Under the pieces are notes generated by a model that made no database searches, was not told the DNA's origin, and saw nothing but the letters and a program-made list of their open reading frames with translations. A stretch of 64,000 bases of DNA from Nitrospira sp. (GTDB taxonomy: Bacteria > Nitrospirota > Nitrospiria > Nitrospirales > Nitrospiraceae), in the NCBI GenBank assembly GCA_005116965.1, contig SWDG01000025.1, positions 423,883 through 487,882 on the forward strand. Reading direction: 5' to 3'. The position numbers were made by a program, and so were the translations under genes. Below are positions 46,162 to 56,556 of the stretch, in pieces; position 1 is the first letter of the stretch; the number at the start of each line of letters is the position of its first letter.

Positions 46162-46851
46162 CTAAAACAGCGGCTTCTTCCCGCCGGCTTTGATGATGGC
46201 GTGGCGAAAGGCTTTCGAAAGACTGTCTAAAGATGCCATATCACAGACGGGAATATAGATTTCTCCCTTCCTTTCCCCCGGTCTGTCTTTGGGGGCATGA
46301 TCCTCATAGACAAGCTCCTCAAGGCTCGTCACAGCCAATTTTCCGGTTTTTAGTTCGTGCATGGGCTTGCCTGATATCGCGAGAGACGCCAGCCACTCGG
46401 TCACACAGCCCCCCCGCGCGCAGCGCAATCGAACTCCATAGAGATTGATGTTCTCACCTTCCTGCTCCGAACTCACGTTTGGAGACAGTGCGTTCAAGTC
46501 GAACTCCTGAATCCTTTCTATGGGTGATTGAAGTCCAAATATCCCGCTCAATTTCCTGTGTTCATTGAGCCGTGTCACAATTCTGAGCGCTGATGGAGGC
46601 ATCACCACCACATCGACCTTCGCCATTCTATCCATATGCCAGAGGGATCCGTCCTTGGCGACCATACGTTGCAAACCACTGTGCATTGTTCCACATGCTT
46701 CCCACGTGTCTTTGATAAATACCACCGTCTCTTCAAGCGAGGGTCCATCTGTGCCGGGTGCGTCATTCGATATCGCCCATGCACTCGGCAGACTCGTCAT
46801 CAGGACGAAGCTGTAGGTGACTAGTCTCCCAACCTGGAACTTTGTCATCAT
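46162..46851 (-). CDS. Hypothetical exported protein
   Basis: A protein of 229 residues with a likely Sec signal (MTKFQVGRLVTYSFVLMTSL, cleavage near SAWA). The mature part is mixed alpha/beta with four Cys, two of them close together (RCARGGC), suggesting a disulfide in the periplasm. The C-terminal helix (LSKAFRHAIIKAGGKKPLF) is basic. It has no recognised family and its nearest same-strand neighbours are unrelated. Confidence 0.6.
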   Translation of the reverse strand: MMTKFQVGRLVTYSFVLMTSLPSAWAISNDAPGTDGPSLEETVVFIKDTWEACGTMHSGLQRMVAKDGSLWHMDRMAKVDVVVMPPSALRIVTRLNEHRKLSGIFGLQSPIERIQEFDLNALSPNVSSEQEGENINLYGVRLRCARGGCVTEWLASLAISGKPMHELKTGKLAVTSLEELVYEDHAPKDRPGERKGEIYIPVCDMASLDSLSKAFRHAIIKAGGKKPLF

Positions 46852-47305
46852 ATTGCCACCTCACAAGCCTGTGACGTGAAATGCGAACTTGAATCTATTC
46901 TTAATCTGACCAATATTCAGATGAGTTCCCAACGCCCGTCTGCAAATGCGGCTTACGCGGGGAATAACTTCCGTCTAGGGCCGATACAGCAGTCGCGCTC
47001 ACAGAGAATAGGCTCTGCTGGAATCGATATTCCACATGACCGAACCTGATCTGCACTCCATTCAGTGCCAGTATGGTCTTACCCATACTGGGCAACAAGA
47101 AATCGATCTCACCCATAACTTAGCTCGTGCGCTACTTAAGTAAAGAGCGAACCAGGTTTCCCTGAAGCAAGAGATAGGGCACAGCTCGATCATGATATTG
47201 GCAGGCTCGACGAAGCAGTCTCCTTACTCTGGGTTAGGATCTTGCAACCCCGCACAATCAACGTGGCAGGGCAACTCGGGAAGATCTGGTAACTTGTTGA
47301 AGTAT
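46852..47305. other. Intergenic region without a convincing gene
   Basis: Apart from a 71-residue minus-strand frame at 46901-47116 with no recognisable features, nothing is supported. It separates the exported hypothetical from the tRNA gene. Confidence 0.5.
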
Positions 47306-47382
<77 letters not shown>

Positions 47383-47446
47383 AGCAGGAGTACATGAATC
47401 ACGTTAGGGCGAGATTTGTCAAGGTTCAGTGAGCCTACCAAGGGAA

Positions 47447-47947
47447 CTAGAGTCGTGCCAGAATCTCATCAGCAACTTGCGTGGCGGATTTTCCATCGGT
47501 CTCAATGATGTAATCAGCAGCAGCTTGATACTTCGGCGTCCGTTCACGAAGCACATCCTGAATCTCGTCGAGAAACGACTTGGTTCCAGTGAGAGATGGT
47601 CTTTGTGTATCCGACCCAATTCGCCTGGCAATGGTCTCAACTGGAGCAGTCAGCCAGAACAGCTTCCCTGTGCGTTTCAGCCCCTTAACATTTTGCGATC
47701 GAAGGATGGCGCCCCCGCCAGTATCAATCACGACCCCATTCCGGCTCGCTAGATCCTGGCAAATCTTTGTTTCGAGATCACGAAAGTACTCCCACCCATG
47801 TTGCTCAACAATCTCGGGGATGTTTTGGCCAACCAGCTTCACAACCTCAGCGTCTGTGGAGACCAGGACGCGGTCAAGACAGGCCGCCACGAGTTTACCG
47901 ACAGTACTCTTTCCTGTGCCACGATAGCCGATGAGCACCACATTCAT
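47447..47947 (-). CDS. aroK: Shikimate kinase
   Basis: A protein of 166 residues with Walker A GYRGTGKST at the N-terminus, the shikimate-binding DxxxE/R patterns (STDAEVVKL, FRDLETKI) and the GGG motif in IDTGGGAILR. It phosphorylates shikimate at the 3-OH. Its ATG overlaps the aroE stop (ATGA), giving an aroE-aroK couple. EPSP synthase, the next step, is at 61-62 kb. Confidence 0.94.
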   Translation of the reverse strand: MNVVLIGYRGTGKSTVGKLVAACLDRVLVSTDAEVVKLVGQNIPEIVEQHGWEYFRDLETKICQDLASRNGVVIDTGGGAILRSQNVKGLKRTGKLFWLTAPVETIARRIGSDTQRPSLTGTKSFLDEIQDVLRERTPKYQAAADYIIETDGKSATQVADEILARL

Positions 47948-48798
47948 CGGAAGTGAGACTCCAAGACCGTCCGCATCACATCAACTGGCGCCGGTTGATT
48001 AGTCCAGAGCTCAAATTGAGCAATTGCCTGATTGAGGAACATGTCCAACCCAGGAATTGTCTTGCAGCCCGCGAGTCCTGCATCTCTGAGCAATCGGGTT
48101 TCGCGTGGATTGTAGACAATGTCCATGACAGCCAGGTCGGGATGGAGGAGCGAGGCAGGAACACAGGTGGCCTCGACTTTCGGAGACATCCCGACCGGAG
48201 TGCAATGAATGAGTATGTGCGCAGCAGGAAGAACCCGACGAAGGGTGGACTCATCCAGATAAGAATCCTCTACCGTCACCACTGTCATGGAACGAATATC
48301 CTGAGCCAAGCGAGTCCGCTCCACATCCTCAATCCCCAGCAAGGTTAATTTCTCTGCACCGGACTCAGCCGCTAGTGCGAAGGCGATTGCTCGGGCGGCA
48401 CCTCCCGAACCGAGAACGACGATGCGTTTGCCCGTTAGCGCAACTCCGCCCATCTTCAAAGCCCTCAGAGCACCTGTCGCGTCCGTGTTATACCCAGTGA
48501 GTTCGCCCTTTTCAGCTACAATGGTGTTGATCGCACCGATCCTCTGGGCCGTTTGCTCCACACGATCAAGAAAAGGTATGGCAGCCACTTTGTGAGGGAT
48601 CGTGACGCTCGCTCCGCGAAAGTTCCCCAGTGCGCGAAGCCCTTTGATGGCCTCACCGATCGCTTCCACTTGCCAGGCAAGATAGACAAAATTGAGCCCC
48701 AGTTTACAGAACGCCGCATTGTGGATAGCTGGCGAGAGTGAATGCCCGACCGGATTGCCAATCACCCCGCAAAACTGTGTGCGAGCATCAATGTCCAT
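47944..48798 (-). CDS. aroE: Shikimate dehydrogenase
   Basis: About 284 residues from the ATG at 48798, which has AGGTGAAG upstream; a start at 48840 is less likely. The substrate motif GNPVGHSLSPAIHNAAF, the catalytic Lys in TIPHK, YNTDATGALRAL and the NADP-binding GSGGAARAIAFAL are all present. It reduces 3-dehydroshikimate to shikimate. It sits between an SDR gene and aroK on one transcript. Confidence 0.94.
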   Translation of the reverse strand: MDIDARTQFCGVIGNPVGHSLSPAIHNAAFCKLGLNFVYLAWQVEAIGEAIKGLRALGNFRGASVTIPHKVAAIPFLDRVEQTAQRIGAINTIVAEKGELTGYNTDATGALRALKMGGVALTGKRIVVLGSGGAARAIAFALAAESGAEKLTLLGIEDVERTRLAQDIRSMTVVTVEDSYLDESTLRRVLPAAHILIHCTPVGMSPKVEATCVPASLLHPDLAVMDIVYNPRETRLLRDAGLAGCKTIPGLDMFLNQAIAQFELWTNQPAPVDVMRTVLESHFR

Positions 48799-48843
48799 TT
48801 CTTCACCTAGCACGGAAGCTGTTATCGCTCGTTGCCGCAACCA

Positions 48844-49605
48844 CTACCCTTTATAAACGGTCATACCCCCATCAATAGGAATGGTCGCCCCAGTCATCCA
48901 GGCTGCTTCATCCGAAGCCAGATACAGAACCAGATTCGCCACTTCTTCTGGTGTCCCAGGACGACGTATTGCGTATTGGGCCAGAATGGGCTGGAGCAGA
49001 TCCGGATTAGCCATCAAGGGGGCCGCCATAGGCGTATCGATGAGACCAGGGTTCACCACATTACAGCGAATTCCTTCCTTCGCATATTCGACGGCCAGTG
49101 CGCGCGTCAAGGCGTCAAGCGCCCCTTTGGATGCCGTATAGGCAGCTAAGCCAGAGAGACCGACTAGACTGGCAATGGACGAGATATTCACGATCGAGCC
49201 TCGTCCTTGTTTCAGCATGTGGGGGATGACGGCTCGTGTCATGCGGAAGACCCCGGTTAAATTGATATCCAGTACGTTTGCCCAAACGGCATCATCAGTT
49301 TCGTGGAGCCGCTTCCCAAACTCACCGATCCCCGCGTTGTTGACCAGAATGTCGATCCGCCCAAAACTATCAAGCGCTCGACGGACGACATCCAGTACAT
49401 GGGTTTCGTCCGTCACTGAACCGGCAACTCCGAGTACTTTTCCCTTGTTGTGTCGGATGACACTGGCCACACGATCCACTTCTTGCTGCCGACGTCCCGT
49501 GATGACAACCGATGCTCCCTCCTCGGCAAAACGTTTTGCGATGGCTTCGCCGATTCCAGCATTGCCTCCCGTCACCACGGTTACCTTGCCTTCTAACCTA
49601 TTCAT
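48844..49605 (-). CDS. Short-chain dehydrogenase/reductase
   Basis: A classical SDR of 253 residues: TGGNAGIGEAIAKRF cofactor motif, NNAGIG, catalytic Ser (NISSIASLVG), YTASK with Tyr and Lys, and the C-terminal IPIDGG. It resembles FabG and glucose 1-dehydrogenase-like enzymes and probably prefers NADP, given the GRR after the second strand. The substrate is unknown. Its ATG overlaps the trmI stop, so it belongs to the trmI-SDR-aroE-aroK operon. Confidence 0.9.
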   Translation of the reverse strand: MNRLEGKVTVVTGGNAGIGEAIAKRFAEEGASVVITGRRQQEVDRVASVIRHNKGKVLGVAGSVTDETHVLDVVRRALDSFGRIDILVNNAGIGEFGKRLHETDDAVWANVLDINLTGVFRMTRAVIPHMLKQGRGSIVNISSIASLVGLSGLAAYTASKGALDALTRALAVEYAKEGIRCNVVNPGLIDTPMAAPLMANPDLLQPILAQYAIRRPGTPEEVANLVLYLASDEAAWMTGATIPIDGGMTVYKG

Positions 49606-50480
49606 GCGTTCAATTCCTCTTCTGCTTCATCGGACAGACCTTCCCGGTCTCCGTCTGGAGGAGCCTCTCTCCCAACCATCGAACGGAGCAGCCCTGGCTC
49701 CACCTTCCTGGCTACGGTGATGAATCCAGAATGAGCGACCATGCGATGATCAGGCCGCACACTCCTGCCTTGCACAGACCAGGTTCGGAGCAACGTTTCA
49801 AACGTTTCGATCATCCCGAACACCGTTGCCCGTTCAAGCGCCTCGACCGTTTGTACGACTTGGGGCACGGTGGGGACAAAGCTCAGATAGATCCCGCCGG
49901 ATCGCAGTGCGGTGGCTGCATGCGAGACCACCTGCCAAGGCTCAGGTAAGTCGAGCACGACACGATCGAATGGAATTCCATCATCAAGCAGGTCAATGCC
50001 TTCATAGGTATTCTTCCGCAATGCCGACAGGTTCGGCACGGGACCCATATAGCGATCAATATTCAGGAGTGCGGTACGGGCAAAATCCTCCCGCATCTCA
50101 TAGGTCACCACCAACCCTCGTGGCCCTACTGCTCGCAAAAGCGCCATGGTCAGCGCGCCTGAGCCGGTTCCGGACTCGAACACCCGCGCACCCGGATAGA
50201 CATCCGCCCACATGGGAATCAGCGCGAGGTCTTTCGGATAGAGCACTTGAGCGCCCCGCGGCATTTTCAGCACGTAGTCTCCGAAGGTTGGCCGGACCGC
50301 CAACATCTTTTTCCCGCCCGACAGAACGACGATGGTCCCATCCGGCCGCCCGATAATCGCGTCGTGAGCGATCTTCTGACCGCTGAATTGATAGGTCTCG
50401 CCTGCCTTCAACGTAAGGGCATACTGGCGCCTTTTGTGATCGACCAAATGGATGCGTTCGCCGCTTGATAATTGAGACAT
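49602..50480 (-). CDS. trmI: tRNA (adenine-58-N1)-methyltransferase
   Basis: About 292 residues from the ATG at 50480. The N-terminal beta domain with YPKDLALIPMWADVYPG and the SAM motif VFESGTGSGALTMALLRAVG identify the TrmI family; VVLDLPEPWQV is the catalytic DLP-like motif. It makes m1A58 in the T-loop of tRNA as a tetramer. The C-terminal 30 residues are acidic and probably flexible. First gene of its operon; a tRNA-Arg gene lies downstream of the operon. Confidence 0.93.
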   Translation of the reverse strand: MSQLSSGERIHLVDHKRRQYALTLKAGETYQFSGQKIAHDAIIGRPDGTIVVLSGGKKMLAVRPTFGDYVLKMPRGAQVLYPKDLALIPMWADVYPGARVFESGTGSGALTMALLRAVGPRGLVVTYEMREDFARTALLNIDRYMGPVPNLSALRKNTYEGIDLLDDGIPFDRVVLDLPEPWQVVSHAATALRSGGIYLSFVPTVPQVVQTVEALERATVFGMIETFETLLRTWSVQGRSVRPDHRMVAHSGFITVARKVEPGLLRSMVGREAPPDGDREGLSDEAEEELNA

Positions 50481-50606
50481 GCCGCGCATTCTAGGGGGTT
50501 CGTTCCGAAGTTTGCAACCAACGGCCATTTCGTGACAGCATAAGAAAGTAGAATTTCTCGATCTACTCGCTGTTCATACCTTCGGCGCTTTTAGCGCCTT
50601 GCGCGC

Positions 50607-51947
50607 ATGGAGTTCACAATGCGTGGCACCGTGCTTCCGTGCAGATCTCTACACAGACAGATTCTCACAGCGGCGATAGGAGGTGCTGTCATCGCCCTGT
50701 GCCTAATCCGCATGAGCAGTCCGACCTATGCCGGTGAAATCATCGTTGCCAGTTATGAAGGAGTGATCAACCCGGTAGCTGCGGAGTACCTGCACGATGC
50801 TCTCGCCTTGGCTCACTCGTCGGGTGCCCAGGCTCTGATCTTCAAGCTCGATACGCCCGGAGGATTGGACACCTCCATGCGCCTGATGATCAAAGACATG
50901 ACCAGTTCACCCCTCCCTGTGATCGTGTTCGTCGCTCCTTCTGGAGGCCGGGCTGCCTCTGCAGGAGTCTTCATTACACTAGCAGCCCATGTGGCCGCCA
51001 TGGCACCAGGAACCAACATTGGAGCCGCACACCCAGTCGCGATGGGCGGCGGTGAAATGGACAACACGATGAAGGAGAAAGTGGAAAACGATGCGGCGGC
51101 TTACATCAAGAGCATCGCGGAGCAGCGTGGACGGAACATATCATGGGCCGAAGATGCGGTTCGAAAGAGTGTATCCGCCACAGAGCAAGAAGCCTTGAAA
51201 CTCAAGATTATCGATATGGTGGCTGAGAATATTCCTACGCTCTTAAAACAGCTGAACGGGAGAAAGATCATCCTTTCTACGGGGTCAATCACGTTCTCAA
51301 GCGAGGCTGTCACGCTTCGTGAATTCCCGATGGGAACGCGTCTGGAATTGCTCAAGGCGTTGAGCGACCCCAACATCGCCTATCTCCTGATGTCTATTGG
51401 AACCATTGGAATCATGGCGGAACTGTACAGCCCTGGGGCGATCCTCCCCGGGATCATCGGTGCCATCAGTTTGATCCTAGCCTTCTATTCGCTCCAATCG
51501 CTCCCCGTGAACTATGCAGGTGCCCTCCTTGTGATACTCGGCATCGTGTTTCTCTTGCTTGAAATTTCAGTGACCAGCTATGGAGTACTCGCACTTGGCG
51601 GATTGGCTGCCATGACTTTAGGTGGTCTCCTCCTCATCAAGAGTGACGCACCGTTCATGCAGGTGTCCTTGTCATTTCTGTTGCCGACCGTCATAACGGT
51701 TGGCGCCCTGGTCGGAACCGTCATCTGGATGGCCGCCAAGGGTGGGCGCCGCGGACCAGTGACAGGAGTGGAAGCCATGATTGGATCGATCGGGATTGCG
51801 AAAACGGATCTCAACCCACATGGCCAGATCTCTTTACATGGGGAGATCTGGGAGGCCATCAGCCAGACCCCGATTCGGCAGGGAGAGGCCGCGGCAGTGA
51901 CGTCGGTCGAAGGGCTGACAGTGAACGTAGCCCCGGTCCACAAATAG
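50607..51947 (+). CDS. NfeD-family membrane-bound ClpP-class serine protease
   Basis: A protein of 446 residues: a signal-type N-terminal helix, a ClpP/SppA-like protease domain (about 45-215) with FKLDTPGGL and the nucleophile Ser in [10 protein letters not shown], then four hydrophobic helices (about 250-380) and a C-terminal OB-fold NfeD domain (about 385-446). Such 1510-N-type proteases cleave near stomatin proteins. A stomatin-like gene follows two dozen bases later, as in many bacteria and archaea. It should act in the inner membrane in protein quality control. Confidence 0.9.
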   Translation: MEFTMRGTVLPCRSLHRQILTAAIGGAVIALCLIRMSSPTYAGEIIVASYEGVINPVAAEYLHDALALAHSSGAQALIFKLDTPGGLDTSMRLMIKDMTSSPLPVIVFVAPSGGRAASAGVFITLAAHVAAMAPGTNIGAAHPVAMGGGEMDNTMKEKVENDAAAYIKSIAEQRGRNISWAEDAVRKSVSATEQEALKLKIIDMVAENIPTLLKQLNGRKIILSTGSITFSSEAVTLREFPMGTRLELLKALSDPNIAYLLMSIGTIGIMAELYSPGAILPGIIGAISLILAFYSLQSLPVNYAGALLVILGIVFLLLEISVTSYGVLALGGLAAMTLGGLLLIKSDAPFMQVSLSFLLPTVITVGALVGTVIWMAAKGGRRGPVTGVEAMIGSIGIAKTDLNPHGQISLHGEIWEAISQTPIRQGEAAAVTSVEGLTVNVAPVHK

Positions 51948-51972
51948 AATGCCTGAAGACGAAGGAGTCGTT

Positions 51973-52719
51973 ATGTCATTGCTCATACCGTTGGTCTTAT
52001 TGGGGTTTGTTCTCTATGCCAGCTTCAAACGTGTCATGGAATACGAACGGCTCGTGGTCTTTGTGCTCGGTAAGTTTCAGACGGTGAAGGGGCCTGGTAT
52101 CAGGTTGGTGGTGCCTGCCCTCCAGCAGATGGTCCGCGTCAACTTGCAGACCGTCACCATGGAAGTCCCCTCGCAAGATGTCATCACGCGGGATAACATT
52201 TCCGTGAAAGTGAACGCCGTCATCTTTCTTAGAGTGGTCGATCCCCAGCGTGCCGTGCTCGCCGTTCAAGATTATCTCTATTCGACGTCGCAAGTGGCCC
52301 AAACCACGCTGCGGAGTGTGCTGGGCCAAAGCCAGTTTGACGACCTGTTATCGAAACGTGACGATATCAATGCCGAATTACAGCGGATTATCGATCAGCA
52401 GACCGAACCATGGGGGGTCAAAGTCGCTGCCGTCGAAGTCAAGAACGTGGACATCCCCCAAGACATGCAACGTGCGATCGCCCGGCAAGCGGAAGCTGAG
52501 CGGGAACGGCGGGCCAAAATCATCCATGCGGAAGGGGAATTTCAAGCCGCACAGAAACTGGCTGAAGCGGCTGACGTCATCAGCCGTAATCCTGCCGCGC
52601 TGCAGCTGCGATATCTCCAGACACTCGTCGAGATCGCGGCTGAGAAGAACTCGACGACGATCTTCCCGATTCCGATCGACACGCTTGCTCCATTTATAAA
52701 GGGACTGTTACAGAAATAG
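51973..52719 (+). CDS. SPFH/stomatin-like protein (slipin)
   Basis: About 248 residues from the ATG at 51973, which has AAGGAG six bases upstream. An N-terminal membrane helix ([16 protein letters not shown]) leads to the SPFH domain ([40 protein letters not shown]) and a coiled region with the [20 protein letters not shown] pattern. It is the partner of the NfeD protease in membrane microdomain organisation. A weak RNA-processing or termination region follows (52720-52980) without a gene. Confidence 0.92.
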   Translation: MSLLIPLVLLGFVLYASFKRVMEYERLVVFVLGKFQTVKGPGIRLVVPALQQMVRVNLQTVTMEVPSQDVITRDNISVKVNAVIFLRVVDPQRAVLAVQDYLYSTSQVAQTTLRSVLGQSQFDDLLSKRDDINAELQRIIDQQTEPWGVKVAAVEVKNVDIPQDMQRAIARQAEAERERRAKIIHAEGEFQAAQKLAEAADVISRNPAALQLRYLQTLVEIAAEKNSTTIFPIPIDTLAPFIKGLLQK

Positions 52720-52979
52720 TGTGGCATTTCAGTCTGATCGTTGGTGCCAATTCTACATAGATGCCGCATAAGTGCGACAGTTCGTTATTCGTTCTCTCAT
52801 TAGCCAACACTAATCTTTCTGATTTTTCGAGCTGATTACACCGACCCACTCTCATCTTCAATCCAGCATCCCTTTTGCTTCGTAGAAGGAATACACCGGG
52901 AATGATTCGGTGAATCTTCTAGACTCAATAAGACTCTAACCATGGTGAGTGATATTCAACTAGAGCAAGGGGTGACACG

Positions 52980-54230
52980 ATGAAAGAAGAACTTCGATCC
53001 TCTGAGGGACTAGATATACGGACAAGGTTCGCCCCCGATGCCGATGACGCCAAGGCAAGTGGCATGCTGGGAATGATTGGTCGTGTAGAGACTGAGGAGT
53101 CCGAGGCGGATGGGAAGCCCCAACCGGTCATGCGTCCAAGCCCGGGGGCCAGCCCATTTTTCTTGGAATCGTTGTACTTCCGGTCCTTCGGCGAACGGGA
53201 ACTCTTGACGCGAGAAGAAGAGGTCACGATTGCCAGGCGCGTAGACCATGGGACACGACGCATTCGAACTACGCTGCGGCAAGCGGTGAAAGTGCTGCTC
53301 AAGTCTAAGCGTACGTCTATTTGTACAGACACCGTGAAAGTGCTCCAAGTCGTCAGACGATTGAGCGGGTTTTCAGCCACCGCATTGGACAATGCGGAGA
53401 AGGCTCTAGGCACCGCCCTGAGTCCGTCAGACCCAGATCTCAAACCTGCCGCAACGGCGACAAAGCAACTGAAGGCATCGCTTGATGAAATCCGATCCGC
53501 CAGGATCGTTCTGGAGCAAGGCAAGGATGAGCTCGTACGGCATAACTTGCGCTTAGTGGTCGATGTGGCCAAGCATTACACCGGACGGGGATTGAGTTTG
53601 CTGGATCTCGTACAGGAGGGCAACATCGGCCTGATGAAGGCGGCCGAGCGATATCAGTATCGGAAAGGATTCAAATTCAGCACCTACGCGACGTGGTGGA
53701 TCCGACAAGGCATCACCCGCGCAATTGCGGATCAATCGAGAACGATTCGGATTCCGGTGCACCAGACCGAAGCATCGCATCGAGTCCTCCGCGTCATGCG
53801 GAAGCTTGGGCAGCAATTCGGTCGGCCCGCTCGGTTAGAAGAGATCGCTCATGTGCTGCGCATGAGGCCAGAAAGGCTCCGCGAGACCATGCAGGCGTTT
53901 CAGGAACCCGTCGCCTTAGAATCTCCAATTGGTGACGGAGAGACACAGTTTGGCGATATGATTCCAGATCAGCAGGCCGTTCCACCCGATGCGCATGTCC
54001 ACCGGGGCGAGTTGACCGATCAACTCGACCGAATTCTAAGTACCTTGACGCCTCGCGAGCAAACCGTCATCAGACTCCGGTTCGGGATCGGCTACGATGA
54101 AGCCAGCACTCTGGAGCAAGTTGGTCAAAGTTTGTCCGTGACCCGCGAGCGTATCCGCCAAATCGAAGCCAAAGCGCTGAAGAAACTGAAGACCCCGGAG
54201 ATTAAGGAACTCTTCGTCGCCATCAAGTAG
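52980..54230 (+). CDS. RNA polymerase sigma-70 family factor (RpoD/RpoS-like)
   Basis: A protein of 416 residues. Region 1.2 is visible (YFRSFGERELLTREEEV), region 2 (NLRLVVDVAKHYTGRGLSLL through TYATWWIRQGITRAI), region 3 (about 270-310) and region 4 (LTPREQTVIRLRFGI, SVTRERIRQIEAKALKKL). It lacks the acidic region 1.1 of the main factor, so an alternative group 2 sigma is likely, but a housekeeping role cannot be excluded. GGGGTG lies before the ATG. A perfect inverted repeat follows the stop. Its regulon is not visible. Confidence 0.9.
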   Translation: MKEELRSSEGLDIRTRFAPDADDAKASGMLGMIGRVETEESEADGKPQPVMRPSPGASPFFLESLYFRSFGERELLTREEEVTIARRVDHGTRRIRTTLRQAVKVLLKSKRTSICTDTVKVLQVVRRLSGFSATALDNAEKALGTALSPSDPDLKPAATATKQLKASLDEIRSARIVLEQGKDELVRHNLRLVVDVAKHYTGRGLSLLDLVQEGNIGLMKAAERYQYRKGFKFSTYATWWIRQGITRAIADQSRTIRIPVHQTEASHRVLRVMRKLGQQFGRPARLEEIAHVLRMRPERLRETMQAFQEPVALESPIGDGETQFGDMIPDQQAVPPDAHVHRGELTDQLDRILSTLTPREQTVIRLRFGIGYDEASTLEQVGQSLSVTRERIRQIEAKALKKLKTPEIKELFVAIK

Positions 54231-54247
54231 CGCCTGCTTACTCTTCT

Positions 54248-54281
54248 CGTGTCGACGGCCAGATTCATGACCGTCGACACG
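54248..54281 (+). terminator. Perfect hairpin after the sigma factor gene
   Basis: CGTGTCGACGG (54248-54258) and its exact complement (54271-54281) form an 11-bp stem with a 12-base loop, 17 bases after the stop. No T-run follows, so it may be a Rho-assisted terminator or a protein-binding site. Confidence 0.5.
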
Positions 54282-54374
54282 CAACTTTCCACTACATGGG
54301 TCGTTATGCGACAATGTGCACTCCATGCACACATGTCTTCTCCCTAGTCCAGCTGCCCCCCTTAGAGACAGACC

Positions 54375-55157
54375 ATGGGACAGGCTTTCGTGTCTCCTCG
54401 GTGGACCAACCTGTCGCTTCCAACAGGTGCCCCAGTGAACCGTCCCACTGCCATCCCCGCTCCAGCTCCAGATGTTCTCTATTCACACGCAGAGGCTGTT
54501 CGAGTCTTTTCAGATCCAGTTCCCTATCTTCATGCATGGGATCTTCAGTCTCGCTTGCACGAGGAGCGGGTCCGCAATCAGGTACCGGACACCGTCTTGA
54601 TCCTTGAACACCGACCTGTTTATACCTTGGGGCGACGCACCACCGTCTCGCACTGGGGCGGCAATGCCTCGCTCTTATGTGAAAACGGAGCGGAACTGCA
54701 TTATGTCAATCGCGGGGGATCAGTGACCTTTCACGGCCCTGGACAGATTGTGGTCTACCCCGTGATCAAGGTTGATCGACATGCCACGGGTCCAAGGCAA
54801 TTGGTCTGGTTACTTGAAGAAATCATCGTGCAATTGCTGAGCCTCTGGAATATCACCGGCCACCGCATCCCCGGCAAGCCCGGCGTTTGGGTCATGACTC
54901 CAGCCCCTGAAAAAATTGCTTTCGTCGGCATCCGTATCGAGCGCGGTGTGACGCTCCATGGGTGTGCACTCAACGTGGATCTGGACGTGACACCGTTCCA
55001 TCGAATCCATCCCTGTGGGTTCTCGGACTGCCGAATCACATCCATGGCAGCGGTGTGCCAAAAGGCGATCTCTCTCGATCCCGTTAAACAGGAACTGGCT
55101 CAGCTCTGTCGCGGGATACTCAAACTCGATGGGCCTGCTGTACTCGATACAGACTGA
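54375..55157 (+). CDS. lipB: Octanoyl-ACP:protein octanoyltransferase
   Basis: A protein of up to 260 residues. The LipB core begins near residue 40 (YLHAWDLQSRLHEERV) and shows LEHRPVYTLGRR, NRGGSVTFHGPGQIVVYP, EKIAFVGIRIERGVTLHG and the catalytic Cys/Lys region HPCGFSDCRITSM. It transfers octanoate from ACP to lipoyl domains such as that of PdhC, which LipA then completes. The first 35 residues are Pro-rich and not conserved, so the true start may be later than 54375. Followed 33 bases later by glutamate dehydrogenase. Confidence 0.92.
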   Translation: MGQAFVSPRWTNLSLPTGAPVNRPTAIPAPAPDVLYSHAEAVRVFSDPVPYLHAWDLQSRLHEERVRNQVPDTVLILEHRPVYTLGRRTTVSHWGGNASLLCENGAELHYVNRGGSVTFHGPGQIVVYPVIKVDRHATGPRQLVWLLEEIIVQLLSLWNITGHRIPGKPGVWVMTPAPEKIAFVGIRIERGVTLHGCALNVDLDVTPFHRIHPCGFSDCRITSMAAVCQKAISLDPVKQELAQLCRGILKLDGPAVLDTD

Positions 55158-55190
55158 TGAACATCTATCCGATAACTAGGAAGGACCACG

Positions 55191-56441
55191 ATGCAAGAAC
55201 TCGACACCCCGACGTTTCGTTTGGCGGTTGCTCAGTTCGATCAAGCGGCGGAGGCGATGGGACTTGACCCAAACCTCCGCGAACGACTGAAACTGCCCCA
55301 ACGCTCCCTCGTGGTCAGCCTGCCAGTTCGGATGGACGATGGACGGGTTGAGGTCTTTACCGGCTATCGCGTTCAACATGATTCATCCCGCGGCCCCTCC
55401 AAAGGCGGCGTGCGTTACCATCCCGATGTGAACCTCGGTGAGGTGGCCGCTCTCGCAATGTGGATGACATGGAAATGTGCGCTGGCCGGACTACCGTACG
55501 GCGGCGCAAAAGGCGGAGTCGCGGTCGCGCCGAAACAACTGTCCCCAGCTGAATTACAGCGGCTGACACGACGATACGCCGCAGAGATTTTCCCACTGAT
55601 TGGCCCGGACAAGGATGTCCCGGCCCCCGATGTCGGGACCGATGCTCAGATCATGGCATGGATGATGGACACGTACAGCCAGCAAGTTGGCTACGCCGTT
55701 CCTGGCGTCGTGACCGGCAAACCGCTGTCGATCGGAGGAAGTCTGGGCCGTGAAGAAGCGACGGGACGCGGAGTCGTCTATGTGACGCACGAGGTGCTGC
55801 GTCACCTCAAGTTGTCAATTGACGGTGCCACCGTGGCAATTCAAGGATTTGGGAATGTCGGCTCACACACGGCCCGCATCATGCACGAGCATGGCGCACG
55901 GATCATTGCTGTCAGTGACGTCAACGGGGGTATCTACAGCAACAAGGGGTTGGATATCGCAGCGCTTCTTCGACGCGACCCCAGCCAGCCGCTGCATGAA
56001 AGCAAACTTGGGGACGCGATCACGAATGAAGAATTACTCCAATTAAACTGCACCGTACTCGTACCCGCCGCCCTATCCGAGCAGATCACGGCTAAAAATG
56101 CGAATTCCCTGAGATGTCGAATCCTGTCCGAAGGTGCCAACGGGCCGACGACTCTGGAAGCCGACAGCATCCTCGCAGACAAGGGTATCTTCGTGATCCC
56201 CGATATCCTCGCAAACTCCGGCGGCGTCATCGTCTCGTACTTCGAATGGGTGCAGGACCTGCAGCGATTTTTCTGGAGCGCAACAGACATCCAGAATCGG
56301 CTGCAAGACATCATCACGTCCGCTTTTCAGCGCACACTTCATTTTTCGAGCGAACGCCGAGTGTCCATGCGCATGGCCGCGCTCATGAGTGGTATTGACC
56401 AGGTCGCCCAAGCACATCTCCAGCGTGGGCTATACCCCTGA
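55191..56441 (+). CDS. gdhA: Glutamate dehydrogenase (Glu/Leu/Phe/Val family)
   Basis: A protein of 416 residues, the usual length for the hexameric family. Substrate residues are in GPSKGGVRYHPDV and PYGGAKGGV (catalytic Lys), followed by DVGTDAQIMAWM and the Rossmann motif IQGFGNVGSHTA. EGANGPTT and NSGGVIVSYFEW are typical of glutamate dehydrogenases. It interconverts glutamate and 2-oxoglutarate with ammonia; cofactor preference is not clear by eye. AGGAAGGA precedes the ATG. Confidence 0.94.
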   Translation: MQELDTPTFRLAVAQFDQAAEAMGLDPNLRERLKLPQRSLVVSLPVRMDDGRVEVFTGYRVQHDSSRGPSKGGVRYHPDVNLGEVAALAMWMTWKCALAGLPYGGAKGGVAVAPKQLSPAELQRLTRRYAAEIFPLIGPDKDVPAPDVGTDAQIMAWMMDTYSQQVGYAVPGVVTGKPLSIGGSLGREEATGRGVVYVTHEVLRHLKLSIDGATVAIQGFGNVGSHTARIMHEHGARIIAVSDVNGGIYSNKGLDIAALLRRDPSQPLHESKLGDAITNEELLQLNCTVLVPAALSEQITAKNANSLRCRILSEGANGPTTLEADSILADKGIFVIPDILANSGGVIVSYFEWVQDLQRFFWSATDIQNRLQDIITSAFQRTLHFSSERRVSMRMAALMSGIDQVAQAHLQRGLYP

Positions 56442-56556
56442 CCCTGCGATTCCTCCACGCTGTTCCATTGCGACCTCGTGTCTGTATACTTGCTCCTCTG
56501 CAAGCGCGTGCGCTAGGCTGCTGGCTTTCGTGGCAAAGAGGGACTAGGAATACCTC

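Noticed and set aside
46901-47116. 71-residue minus-strand frame in the gap before the tRNA
   Set aside because: It has no motif, no clear start signal and no supporting context.
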